A stretch of 8,735 bases of DNA from Euryarchaeota archaeon UBA433 (GCA_002495535.1 DAFX01000096.1:1-8735), one strand, 5' to 3'. Shown: positions 1-7,049, numbered from the stretch's first letter. A program made the numbers and translations. Notes: a model not told the origin generated them from the sequence alone.

Positions 1-288
1 GTGCAACATCACACTGCATGACACACACCATTGTCTGTGAACTTCTGCTCTGTAGAGAATTTCTTCTAGCCAGTGGACAAGAAGCAGTTCCCAATCCTCC
101 TCGTCTGTCGTCATCGTCACATTCCATTGAGAGGAATGGCGAATGAGATTATCGCTTGTCGCTGCAGAACCTTGTGAAATCAAAATGTTCTGCATTCCGA
201 GGGTCACTTCATCAAAGAGGCGAGATTTGGACTGGGCAAAAGCACGCAGGCCAATGTCGGCTGTGGTTGGTCTTGGCCAAGCACTCAC
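1..288 (-). CDS. Archease, N-terminal part (3' end outside window)
   Basis: Archease is a small SHS2-fold protein that activates the tRNA ligase RtcB, which joins exon halves after tRNA intron removal. Direct translation of the minus strand from GTG 288 gives 96 codons without a stop. They match the family: TTADIGLRAFAQSK at residues 8-21 corresponds to the usual HTADVGIRAYG stretch with its metal-binding Asp, then LFDEVTLGM (24-32) and WELLLVHWLEEILYRAE (66-82), the hallmark LLVDWLNELLY helix. The usual length is about 140 residues, so roughly 45 lie beyond the left edge. The His normally before TAD is Thr here. The start is GTG 288 because GAGGTGAG lies just upstream and overlaps the kinase stop codon. 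The frame is the same as that of the upstream kinase, separated only by the kinase TGA and nine bases. Family assignment is firm; the RtcB partner is known from the family and is not in the window. Confidence 0.88.
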   Translation of the reverse strand, partial: MSAWPRPTTADIGLRAFAQSKSRLFDEVTLGMQNILISQGSAATSDNLIRHSSQWNVTMTTDEEDWELLLVHWLEEILYRAEVHRQWCVSCSVMLH

Positions 289-291
289 ACG

Positions 292-299
292 CTCACCTC
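292..299 (-). promoter_or_regulatory. Shine-Dalgarno of the archease gene
   Basis: GAGGTGAG on the minus strand overlaps the last two bases of the kinase TGA and ends three bases before GTG 288. It supports that start and implies translation coupled to termination on the kinase gene. Confidence 0.7.
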
Positions 300-1359
300 A
301 GCGTTTGGAAATTTGGAGGTTCCAGGTCATTTCACCGATACGATCAACAAGATCTTCTCGACTTAGCGAGAACGCTTCGGTTCGCTCAGCACCAAGAATG
401 CATTCACAGGCTGCATTTGCCAACAAGGCCGTATTCTGGACAGAAAGGGATTTGGAAATCGCAACGGCAATGGCCACTGCAGCCGCGTCGATGAGCCCGA
501 TCATTTGACGGAGGTCATCAAGGGTGCATGGAGCATGGACCGTCTCTTCATGAGCAGAATATATCGTCACACCGGCCTCACCAGACAAAACGACAAGATG
601 CTTCCAATTGTGTTGCTCAATCAGTCGGTGGGCCGCTTCTGAGCCCGTTGCACTACCAAGTCTTCGTCGCATGAGTTCAAGTCCTTGGGACTGGAAAAGA
701 ATCCAATCAACGCCATGGGTTCTGTGGAGTCCAGTGAGTTTTGGGTCTGCGATGATTGGAACTTTCTTCTTCAATGCGGCTTTAATCACCCGGTCTGCAC
801 CGGCGTCATTAACGACACCTTGACCGTAATCGGAGAGAATAACCACCTTCGCCTCATCCAACTCATGAATGGCTTGATTGTACATGGCAACCGCTGCTGG
901 TTCGGGGACCGGATCGTCCTCCTCAATATCCCAGCGCAATAGCAATTGCTCTTCTTGAACAAGACTCTCACGGGTGGCCAAAAGACGCGTCTTGACGGTT
1001 GTGGTTCGCCCCTCAACGATGGCAATCCCGTCCGTTGTGACCCCTTCCGCATCGAGCGCATCGAGGATGTTCAGACCGGCTCGATCGTCCCCCACTACGC
1101 CAAATAAGTGACTTTTGAGGCCCATGGAGTTCAATCCACGAGCGACGTGAGCTGCAGCACCCACATCTTCCTCACGCATGGTTTCACGGAGGACTGGAAC
1201 GGGTGCTCTTGAATTGAGGTTGTTTGCGTAGCCGTGGATATAACAATCCATCATGACGTCACCAATCAAGACCACTTTTGCTTGGTCGACTGCTTTCAAT
1301 TCCCTCTTCAAGTTTGTGAGTTGGTCGTGCACTTCCACTTCTTCATCGGACATTCCCAT
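298..1359 (-). CDS. PfkB-family kinase, RfaE1 (heptose-7-phosphate kinase)-like, altered active site
   Basis: This is a ribokinase/PfkB-fold protein of 353 residues, closest by motif to the RfaE1/HldE kinase domain that phosphorylates heptose 7-phosphate at O1. Visible motifs are GDVMMDCY (33-40), SRAPVPVLRE (50-59), VGAAAHVARGL (66-76), FGVVGDDRAG (86-95), TTVKTRLLA (120-128), LSDYGQGVV (175-183) and IADPK (203-207). The C-terminal GAGD motif reads IGLID (287-291): the presumed catalytic Asp291 is kept but the second anion-hole glycine is lost. The usual GGAANVA has His for Asn (His71), and the NxxE site reads QGLE (225-228). It may therefore act on another substrate, be weakly active, or serve a binding role. 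ATG 1359 follows GGAGGA at a spacing of six bases. It is the middle gene of a tight trio, 13 bases after the winged-helix gene and nine before archease. The family is sure; the substrate is unknown. Confidence 0.85.
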   Translation of the reverse strand: MGMSDEEVEVHDQLTNLKRELKAVDQAKVVLIGDVMMDCYIHGYANNLNSRAPVPVLRETMREEDVGAAAHVARGLNSMGLKSHLFGVVGDDRAGLNILDALDAEGVTTDGIAIVEGRTTTVKTRLLATRESLVQEEQLLLRWDIEEDDPVPEPAAVAMYNQAIHELDEAKVVILSDYGQGVVNDAGADRVIKAALKKKVPIIADPKLTGLHRTHGVDWILFQSQGLELMRRRLGSATGSEAAHRLIEQHNWKHLVVLSGEAGVTIYSAHEETVHAPCTLDDLRQMIGLIDAAAVAIAVAISKSLSVQNTALLANAACECILGAERTEAFSLSREDLVDRIGEMTWNLQISKR

Positions 1360-1365
1360 CTAAAT

Positions 1366-1371
1366 TCCTCC
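1366..1371 (-). promoter_or_regulatory. Shine-Dalgarno of the PfkB-like gene
   Basis: GGAGGA on the minus strand, six bases before ATG 1359 and starting two bases after the TAA stop of the preceding gene. It fixes the kinase start and fits an operon. Confidence 0.75.
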
Positions 1372-1372
1372 A

Positions 1373-2413
1373 TTAGTTCTCGACTGCGTCTCGTAGTTCT
1401 GCAAGTAAAATTGCGTGCTGCGCATCTGAAACTCCAAGAGACTCCCTGAGCGTTGCCAACATTGCCTCTTCATCTTCAGTGATCACACCGTCTAACATTG
1501 CGGTTTCTAGCGCTTTACCATACGTTTGGAGATTTGGTGATTTATGCGGCGAAGTTTTGGCTTCAGCCAGCAATTTATCGTGAGTCAATCGATCAAAGCC
1601 AAACGCTGTTCGAACCGTTTCAAGAAGTGCGATTTCATCATCAACGAGTTCACCATCAATCAGTGCTTGGCGCAGCATGTCGAGGTAGATTTCTTCAGGT
1701 GGTGGTGCTTTTTGTTCCCTACGTGCTTCATCCGAAAGTCGCCGAACACGTTCTGGATGCATAGCGAGAAAGTCAACGACTTCTTGCAGAAGGTATTGTT
1801 CATCCTTGGTAATTTTTCCATCTTCCCAGGCTCGGGCGAAAAGCCTGCGTACCAAATGCTCTCCAGCTTGTGCGTCCAGAGATGCAACACCTTCTGGATT
1901 CGATACCGGCGAGACAACCGGATTGTCGTGGAACACCATGCCTTCGTCCACATAGGAAAGTAAATCCAATGTAGCCTGGCCACCTTTTCTTAGGTCCAAA
2001 AGCACCTTCTGTTCGCCCTTCACGATCACCTTTTGCGCCAAAATCTTTGTTCGAAGGGCTTCGGCTGTGATTCGTCCTGCAGGCGATAAACCGTAGACCT
2101 GCCTTCGCTGTTTACCCCCGGGAACGTGGCGTTTTGCCTTGGTTAAATCGCCCCTTGTTTCGAGGCGTTTAAGGGTTCGAGGAACGTGTTTTCTTTGAAC
2201 ATGTACGGCAGCAGAAATGCCCGCCTGTGTCACAGCGGCTGGTGCTTCCCATTCACCTTCGGGAAGGCGGTGGTCCAAGAGGTGCAACAGGGTTCGTTCT
2301 TCGGTGGTAAGTGAACCGAGATACCCGTCGACCAAAGTTCCACCCAATGTGATGTCAGCACCGGTAGCACATAGGACAATCGGTCGACCAACGAACTCAA
2401 ATGAAGCGTTCAC
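1373..2413 (-). CDS. Winged-helix protein with three TerB/EF-hand-like repeats
   Basis: A predicted cytosolic protein of 346 residues. Residues about 36-118 look like a MarR-type winged helix: TTEERTLLHLLDHRL, then a recognition-helix region HVPRTLKRLETRGDL (76-90), then a basic wing KRHVPGGKQRRQVYGLSPAGR (94-114, cited by position). The C-terminal half carries three spaced acidic helical units: AWEDGKITKDEQYLL (195-209), ALIDGELVDDEIALL (250-264) and AMLDGVITEDEEAML (305-319). The DGxI/VxxDE pattern resembles TerB (tellurite resistance) and EF-hand-like domains that may bind divalent metal. It is the first gene of the left operon. The start is uncertain: GTG 2413 is the only upstream start codon before an in-frame stop at 2449, lacks a Shine-Dalgarno sequence and overlaps the 5' end of endA. 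A DNA- or nucleic-acid-binding sensor is an inference; no defined family name is recognised. Confidence 0.72.
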   Translation of the reverse strand: MNASFEFVGRPIVLCATGADITLGGTLVDGYLGSLTTEERTLLHLLDHRLPEGEWEAPAAVTQAGISAAVHVQRKHVPRTLKRLETRGDLTKAKRHVPGGKQRRQVYGLSPAGRITAEALRTKILAQKVIVKGEQKVLLDLRKGGQATLDLLSYVDEGMVFHDNPVVSPVSNPEGVASLDAQAGEHLVRRLFARAWEDGKITKDEQYLLQEVVDFLAMHPERVRRLSDEARREQKAPPPEEIYLDMLRQALIDGELVDDEIALLETVRTAFGFDRLTHDKLLAEAKTSPHKSPNLQTYGKALETAMLDGVITEDEEAMLATLRESLGVSDAQHAILLAELRDAVEN

Positions 2414-3534
2414 GACGCCGTGGTATGGGGCGGCACAAGCGAGAGTTCACCCCAAGGGTTCGTACAACCCGGCCCCTCGGTGTGGTCCAAACACCAAACA
2501 AAGCACCAAGCACCCCATTAGCACCACCTCAAAAAAAGGATGGTGAATGGTTCATTGAAGCCCCTCTGGCCGCCCGTTTGTATCAAAAAAGTGCGCTAGG
2601 AAGAATCGATTCAGATGGTGGATGCTTTTTGAGAAATGAAGAGATTTTGTTTTGCCACTGGCATCGACACCTCCCCTTGCCGTCCGAAGATTGGTTCAAC
2701 GAATGCGTCAAAGAAGATCCAAATGTTGTTGCCCGAGCCGTGGCTTTCGACGTGGCTCGCAGTGGCGGGGAGTTGGTGGTTCCAGTAGAAAATCTACCTG
2801 CAAAGCGAGGCTTTGTCACTGCCCCAACCACATGGGCGCTCCGTTGGAACCGCGAGCAAAATTTCACCAAAGAAGCCCCGGTTGCCCACGTGCGATGGGC
2901 ATGGACGACCGACGATGTGGACTGGCAAGAACTCGAGGCCTGGACGCGCCAAGTCACTTCAGATGGTATGCTCGCTGAACTTTTTGTCATCGATGAGGAA
3001 TTGGATGTCACCATGTACCGATTAACCCATGCAGACATTTCAGGCAATCAGAGGCTTTGGAGGGACATGAAGGCTGCGGAGCAACAACAAATCCAGACAC
3101 AGTGGGGTAAACGGATTCCACGTGGGGACGGTTGGTATGTTCCATTGACAGGGCCTTGGCCTTTCACTTCACTCGGGATTGAACATCTTTCAGGACGCCA
3201 TCTTCGTGCTGAAGAAGGTCGCTGGCTCTCTTGCCTCATCAGTGAGGAACCAATTGGGAACGATTTGGCCCTGTACAACGATTTGATGAATCGGGGCGTG
3301 GTTTTGCGACCGGGTTTCAAGTATGGGAGCCAATGGCGAATCTACGACGCCGCAGTTGGAGAAACGCATGCGCCGTGGTTGTTGTTACCCGTTGAACAGG
3401 CACCCATTACATGGAACGCTGCCTGCCTTTCAGTTCGATTGGCAGAAGGCGTGCACAAGTCTTGGGTTTGCGCCTTTGAAATTGAAAAACAATGGTCGTA
3501 CTTACAGGTGCAGCGCTGGTTACCTGGACGCTGA
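2401..3534 (+). CDS. endA: tRNA-splicing endonuclease EndA, fused-repeat type
   Basis: This enzyme cleaves introns from pre-tRNA at bulge-helix-bulge sites, leaving 2',3'-cyclic phosphate and 5'-OH ends. The C-terminal half is a clear catalytic domain: LYNDLMNRGVVLRPGFKYGS (291-310) followed by WRIYDA with Tyr315, ETHAPW with His323 and RLAEGVHKSW with Lys353, the family Tyr/His/Lys triad with the usual 30-residue His-Lys spacing. The N-terminal half (about 48-210) has the same general layout without the triad, so at 377 residues it is a two-repeat protein like the homodimeric Archaeoglobus enzyme. Starts possible in frame are ATG 2401, ATG 2425 and GTG 2482; none has a Shine-Dalgarno sequence, and the first 27 residues are Arg-rich and unlike the rest. 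ATG 2425 would avoid the overlap with the divergent gene. It ends one base from the convergent protease gene. Confidence 0.9.
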   Translation: MKRSRRRGMGRHKREFTPRVRTTRPLGVVQTPNKAPSTPLAPPQKKDGEWFIEAPLAARLYQKSALGRIDSDGGCFLRNEEILFCHWHRHLPLPSEDWFNECVKEDPNVVARAVAFDVARSGGELVVPVENLPAKRGFVTAPTTWALRWNREQNFTKEAPVAHVRWAWTTDDVDWQELEAWTRQVTSDGMLAELFVIDEELDVTMYRLTHADISGNQRLWRDMKAAEQQQIQTQWGKRIPRGDGWYVPLTGPWPFTSLGIEHLSGRHLRAEEGRWLSCLISEEPIGNDLALYNDLMNRGVVLRPGFKYGSQWRIYDAAVGETHAPWLLLPVEQAPITWNAACLSVRLAEGVHKSWVCAFEIEKQWSYLQVQRWLPGR

Positions 3535-3535
3535 T

Positions 3536-5650
3536 TCATTCGAATTCATCAACGGGACGTCCCCAAGGATCAATCGCTGGACTGACAACCTCTTGGGGGA
3601 TTGTCACCCGTTGTTGTTCGGAGTCATCTCCCTTTTCTTCTTCGTCTTTTTTGCCTGATTCAAAAATACCTAGCAACACCCAAAGGCACACAACGAGGCA
3701 CACCGCTGACAATATCCGCCCTGGTGTGCGCCATTCTTCAAGGGTGGTAGCTTCTCCTTCTTGAGCTGTGAAATCGAGTTCATAGATCCAACGGTGTCCA
3801 TTTCCATCTATGAAAATCAGTTGACCACGAACCTTCATCCCATCCAAAAGAAGATCGTTTGGTTCTATTTCGATGGTAACGAAATCACTCCCTTCAAGAA
3901 CAACACGATTTTCTATGGTTCCAACTCGGGACATGGGCCCGTCCAAGTCGAGTGTGAAGGATTGCGTCCCTTCACCAGTAGACTGAATGGGAATCTTGAC
4001 CCTTGTGTCTTCTTCAACGCTAAGAATACCTACAACAAGTTCGGGTTGAGGAATTCGTGCCAAGGTGAGAACGCTGGTGCTCAAATCGAGGATTCCTTCG
4101 CCGCATGTGATCGTTCCCTGCAGCAGTGTCTCAGAATTTGCTGTACCGTTCCAACTGAAGCGAAGTTCCACCAACGTGGTTCCATTTTCAATTGAAGAGG
4201 GTAGGATTTCGACCCCCCGACCGTCGCTGAGACCCAACGTGTGGCTGAGATTGCATGGTTCACCAGTGGTCAATTCTAATTCATAAGAATCAGCAGGGAG
4301 AATCACCGCTCCGAAATCAGGTCCGTCACCTGAGAAAGCTGGTGTGCAGGCGGGCGCAGTAAATTGGATTGTGAGATTTTCGGTTCCAAAAACGGTCGCT
4401 GTCCATGGGACAAGAAAACCATCATGGTCTCTTATTTCGACACCCTCAGCTCCAAACGAGGTGCCGTTGAGGAATAAGTCACTTTGTTCACCATCATTCA
4501 AACCGCTTCGCATGTCATTTCTTCCATCGGCTTCGACCACAGCCAACCACGGTTGTTCCGAGTCGCGATTGAGTTCATTTCTGTCTTCATCACCCACACT
4601 AAGGTCTTGCACGGTCACGAGCAGACCATGACCGGGAAGGTGACGATCAAATCCGTAATCGGTGTGTCGCTCCACCCATACCGTTTCCTCTTGATTGATT
4701 GGAATTTTCAATGCCATTCCGCCTTCGCTCATGCCTTCCATGGAAACATTGGGACCAACGCATGGGGCCACGCTTGAAGTGGGCCATGTCAAGTCCATGG
4801 TGCTGAATCGATCAAGTCCAATGAGTTCCATCGTCGGAGCGGTACCCAATGCAGGCCATACGCCACCACCGTTCCAATTGCCACTCGCCATGATGTCCCA
4901 GTTCCCTACACCATGCCAGTCTGTATCGAGGCTCGAATCATGAACCGGATAGAGGTCCAATGCCCCCATTTGGTGCATCATCTCGTGCATCACGGTCCCC
5001 ATGCCACTCGAACCAGTCCGCAAACTGGCCATTGTGTAATGTGCTACAGTGTATCCAGAACCTACTTCGAGAGCTTCGTCAAAGTGAGTGAAATGACTCC
5101 AGATTTTTTCAGTTTGTGCTGGCGTTTCTTCTTGGCCCTTTGTGGTGTGCAAAATCAACAATCGATCGACGTTTAAGTCACCATCGAGATCGAATTGACT
5201 CCAATTGATGCTTGATGCCTGATCGAGCACCACTTCTTCAGCGAGAGACATTGGCAAAAACGAACCTGAAGAATCTGTATCCCGGTTTCCTCCGTTGTCC
5301 TGGCCGTAGGCAGCAACATCCTCGCTTGCAGTTGAGACTTCAGGGTGAACAATGACAGTGAGGTTGGTTGAATTCGCTGTCAATTGCGAAATGTAGGATT
5401 GAGCGATGTCATCAAGCATGTTTTGTGCTTGGTCTATGCCCCATGCATCACTTGCTCTCTGGTTAGGAAAGTCGGCGACCAAGACCAACCACTGCTCTTC
5501 GGCTTGAATCTCTAACAGTTCTTCAGATGAAGGCTCGACCACAAGTTGGTTTTCACGAACCCATTCGTCAATGACTTCTTCATTCGAAAACGCCCAACTG
5601 CTCGCCATGAGGAGGAGCACCATAATTGGGACTCCTACCTTTGGGTTCAT
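3536..5650 (-). CDS. Secreted, membrane-anchored M6-like zinc metalloprotease
   Basis: A predicted cell-surface protease of 704 residues. A Sec-type signal (about 1-22, no twin arginine) is followed by a peptidase domain: FDLDGDLNVDRLLILH (153-168), an acidic Ca-loop-like stretch typical of M6 (immune inhibitor A) relatives; IWSHF (183-187); the zinc motif HEMMHQMGALD (222-232) with His222, Glu223, His226 and Asp232; and GNWDIMASG (249-257), a likely Met-turn. Beta-rich, Asn-glycosylation-like regions fill the middle. One hydrophobic helix at about 645-663 is followed by GKK and an acidic cytosolic tail ending DPWGRPVDEFE. ATG 5650 was chosen because GGGAGGTGGT lies directly upstream; an upstream in-frame TTG at 5665 would swallow that site. 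It follows tatC by 64 bases, but having no RR motif it is not an evident Tat substrate. The target protein is unknown; the broad family is secure, the exact M6 subfamily less so. Confidence 0.85.
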   Translation of the reverse strand: MNPKVGVPIMVLLLMASSWAFSNEEVIDEWVRENQLVVEPSSEELLEIQAEEQWLVLVADFPNQRASDAWGIDQAQNMLDDIAQSYISQLTANSTNLTVIVHPEVSTASEDVAAYGQDNGGNRDTDSSGSFLPMSLAEEVVLDQASSINWSQFDLDGDLNVDRLLILHTTKGQEETPAQTEKIWSHFTHFDEALEVGSGYTVAHYTMASLRTGSSGMGTVMHEMMHQMGALDLYPVHDSSLDTDWHGVGNWDIMASGNWNGGGVWPALGTAPTMELIGLDRFSTMDLTWPTSSVAPCVGPNVSMEGMSEGGMALKIPINQEETVWVERHTDYGFDRHLPGHGLLVTVQDLSVGDEDRNELNRDSEQPWLAVVEADGRNDMRSGLNDGEQSDLFLNGTSFGAEGVEIRDHDGFLVPWTATVFGTENLTIQFTAPACTPAFSGDGPDFGAVILPADSYELELTTGEPCNLSHTLGLSDGRGVEILPSSIENGTTLVELRFSWNGTANSETLLQGTITCGEGILDLSTSVLTLARIPQPELVVGILSVEEDTRVKIPIQSTGEGTQSFTLDLDGPMSRVGTIENRVVLEGSDFVTIEIEPNDLLLDGMKVRGQLIFIDGNGHRWIYELDFTAQEGEATTLEEWRTPGRILSAVCLVVCLWVLLGIFESGKKDEEEKGDDSEQQRVTIPQEVVSPAIDPWGRPVDEFE
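3647..3652 (+). terminator. Possible U-tract terminator downstream of endA
   Basis: Six T residues within a pyrimidine-rich stretch (about 3631-3655) lie some 113 bases after the endA stop on the plus strand. Archaeal termination often uses such T-runs. The tract also encodes the Lys/Glu-rich tail of the protease on the other strand, which alone could explain it, so this is weak. Confidence 0.2.
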
Positions 5651-5653
5651 GTG

Positions 5654-5663
5654 ACCACCTCCC
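5654..5663 (-). promoter_or_regulatory. Shine-Dalgarno that fixes the protease start
   Basis: GGGAGGTGGT on the minus strand lies three bases before ATG 5650. Its presence argues against the longer TTG start at 5665, which would place the site inside the coding region. Confidence 0.75.
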
Positions 5664-5685
5664 AACCATTTGGTTTCAATCCTTG

Positions 5686-5703
5686 TGTGAATTGACCTTC
5701 ACA
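5686..5703. promoter_or_regulatory. 18-bp dyad in the tatC-protease gap
   Basis: The gap contains TGTGAA, a six-base spacer, then TTCACA: two perfect 6-base inverted arms. In the minus-strand transcript it could form a small hairpin upstream of the protease ribosome site, or in DNA serve as an operator. It begins 11 bases after the tatC stop in the direction of transcription. A six-base dyad can arise by chance, so function is only suggested. Confidence 0.3.
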
Positions 5704-5714
5704 ACTTCAAATTC

Positions 5715-7043
5715 CTAGTCTTGGCCCGCCAGCGGTACGAAGGTGCAATCAATGCCTGCCATTGCAGCATTGAACGCCTGCAGATGATCTTCTGGAAGTG
5801 TGAGCAGGACATCCTCTTCTTTGAGTTGCAACCCCCAAAGACGATCAGTGTGGTTCGTGCTCACCAAGCAGCGTTCCACTTCGTGGGTGTCAAGCAAATC
5901 TGCTATTTTCTCATTTTGAGCGCTCGATGGCCATGGTGATCCCAGCTGGGCGACCATCAATTTGAATTCAAGTTCTGGATATAGACCTGGACGGGTACGG
6001 TAGGACTGGCGGGTAAGTAGATCCATTCCTGACACTTTGGCTCCAAGAGCGTGGCAGTTCGAATGAAATTTTTCTCCAAGAGGGGTTGCATTGCATCCAG
6101 TTACGAATACATCTGTTGCCTTTGCAAACTTGATGGCATCATAGAATTCTTCCCTTTGATGTTCCGAGGAACAAAGACCAGAGTACATCATATGCGGCAT
6201 TGAAAGATCAATTGGAGACGGTAGCGGTACTGCAGCCCCATCGCAAAGGCATTCCACGATGATTGGGCGGCGCGACCCCCCTTCTTCATCCATCACTGTT
6301 ACCATTTCGAGATTCTGCGGTGGCGACCTTCGAAACCATCTGCCGCATACTATTTCCATAATGCTGATTGATGCGACGATAAGAAGGAAAGCAAGTCCAC
6401 CAAATTCAGGTAGGGATGCGTACAATAAGAGCACCACTAATCCATAGCAACGGAGCCTCCACCAATCAGCAGTTTGCGAATTCATGACGCCGAGTTGTCC
6501 CGCAATCGCCATTCCGAGAATAGCGACACTTACGATAATCTGAGTCCAAATTACAGCCACAGCAATGGAAAGCATAAGCACAGCATCGTACCTTGCGGTA
6601 AGACCCATGTCGGATTGAATGGCATGGCCGGTCGCAAAGGCAGAAGGTAGCAACCAAGCAAGTGTGAGCGCAGCGATTGAAAATGAGACGACAGCACTCC
6701 CTAGCATCCACCTGATCATCCACTTACGTTCACTTGGGAGGAGACCTTTCTTGCTGAACGCCCATGCTTGCTGGAGGATCAATGGTGTGGCGGCAACAGT
6801 AGCGGCAATGGCCGCACTCAACCAGCGAACAGCACTCCATCGCGCTGGGTCATAGAGGTTCAGGCATTCACTTTTGCAAGGATCGATTGTGACTAAAAGT
6901 GATTCGAGCCATCCGTCAATTTGGGTCGAAAACAGCAATGTTGTGGCCAAGATCGTGGCAAAGAGCAGTGTAAATCGGCCGGTCAATTCGTCAAGATGTG
7001 CCTGGAAATGGGCAGACGAGTCACGGTCAAGGTGCAGAGACAT
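5715..7043 (-). CDS. tatC: TatC-like translocase subunit with C-terminal unknown domain
   Basis: TatC is the multispanning receptor of the twin-arginine pathway that exports folded proteins. Residues 1-235 fit: HLDELTGRF (16-24, the HLxELRxR start), a periplasmic-type loop, PLILQQAWAFSKKGLLPSERKW (87-108, given by position) with Phe96 and Glu105 at the sites of the E. coli signal-binding Phe94 and Glu103, about six hydrophobic helices, and YASLPEFG (208-215) before the last helix. The conserved TM4 Glu (E. coli Glu170) aligns with Gln168. The usual length is about 250 residues; here a further ~200 follow, predicted soluble, with seven Cys (265, 267, 291, 317, 330, 392, 433) and a possible Rossmann-like pattern around DVFVTGCNATPLG (311-323), not recognised. 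The frame is continuous, so this is a true fusion in this sequence. ATG 7043 follows GAGGG by six bases. No TatA is in the window. Confidence 0.82.
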   Translation of the reverse strand: MSLHLDRDSSAHFQAHLDELTGRFTLLFATILATTLLFSTQIDGWLESLLVTIDPCKSECLNLYDPARWSAVRWLSAAIAATVAATPLILQQAWAFSKKGLLPSERKWMIRWMLGSAVVSFSIAALTLAWLLPSAFATGHAIQSDMGLTARYDAVLMLSIAVAVIWTQIIVSVAILGMAIAGQLGVMNSQTADWWRLRCYGLVVLLLYASLPEFGGLAFLLIVASISIMEIVCGRWFRRSPPQNLEMVTVMDEEGGSRRPIIVECLCDGAAVPLPSPIDLSMPHMMYSGLCSSEHQREEFYDAIKFAKATDVFVTGCNATPLGEKFHSNCHALGAKVSGMDLLTRQSYRTRPGLYPELEFKLMVAQLGSPWPSSAQNEKIADLLDTHEVERCLVSTNHTDRLWGLQLKEEDVLLTLPEDHLQAFNAAMAGIDCTFVPLAGQD

Positions 7044-7049
7044 AACGTA

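Noticed and set aside
143..508. Open plus-strand frames at 143-508 and 156-494
   Set aside because: They lie antisense to the archease and kinase genes, show no recognisable domain and have no ribosome site.
1544..1983. Plus- and minus-strand frames inside the wHTH-TerB gene
   Set aside because: Shadow frames; the 346-residue minus frame has clear domain structure and repeats, the others have none.
2531..2537. Run of seven A residues as a minus-strand terminator or promoter element
   Set aside because: It encodes Gln-Lys-Lys in endA and stands alone, with no TATA/BRE pattern or gene end at a fitting distance.
5651..5665. TTG start five codons upstream of the protease ATG
   Set aside because: It would place the strong Shine-Dalgarno inside the coding region; ATG 5650 is at the proper spacing and begins the signal peptide.
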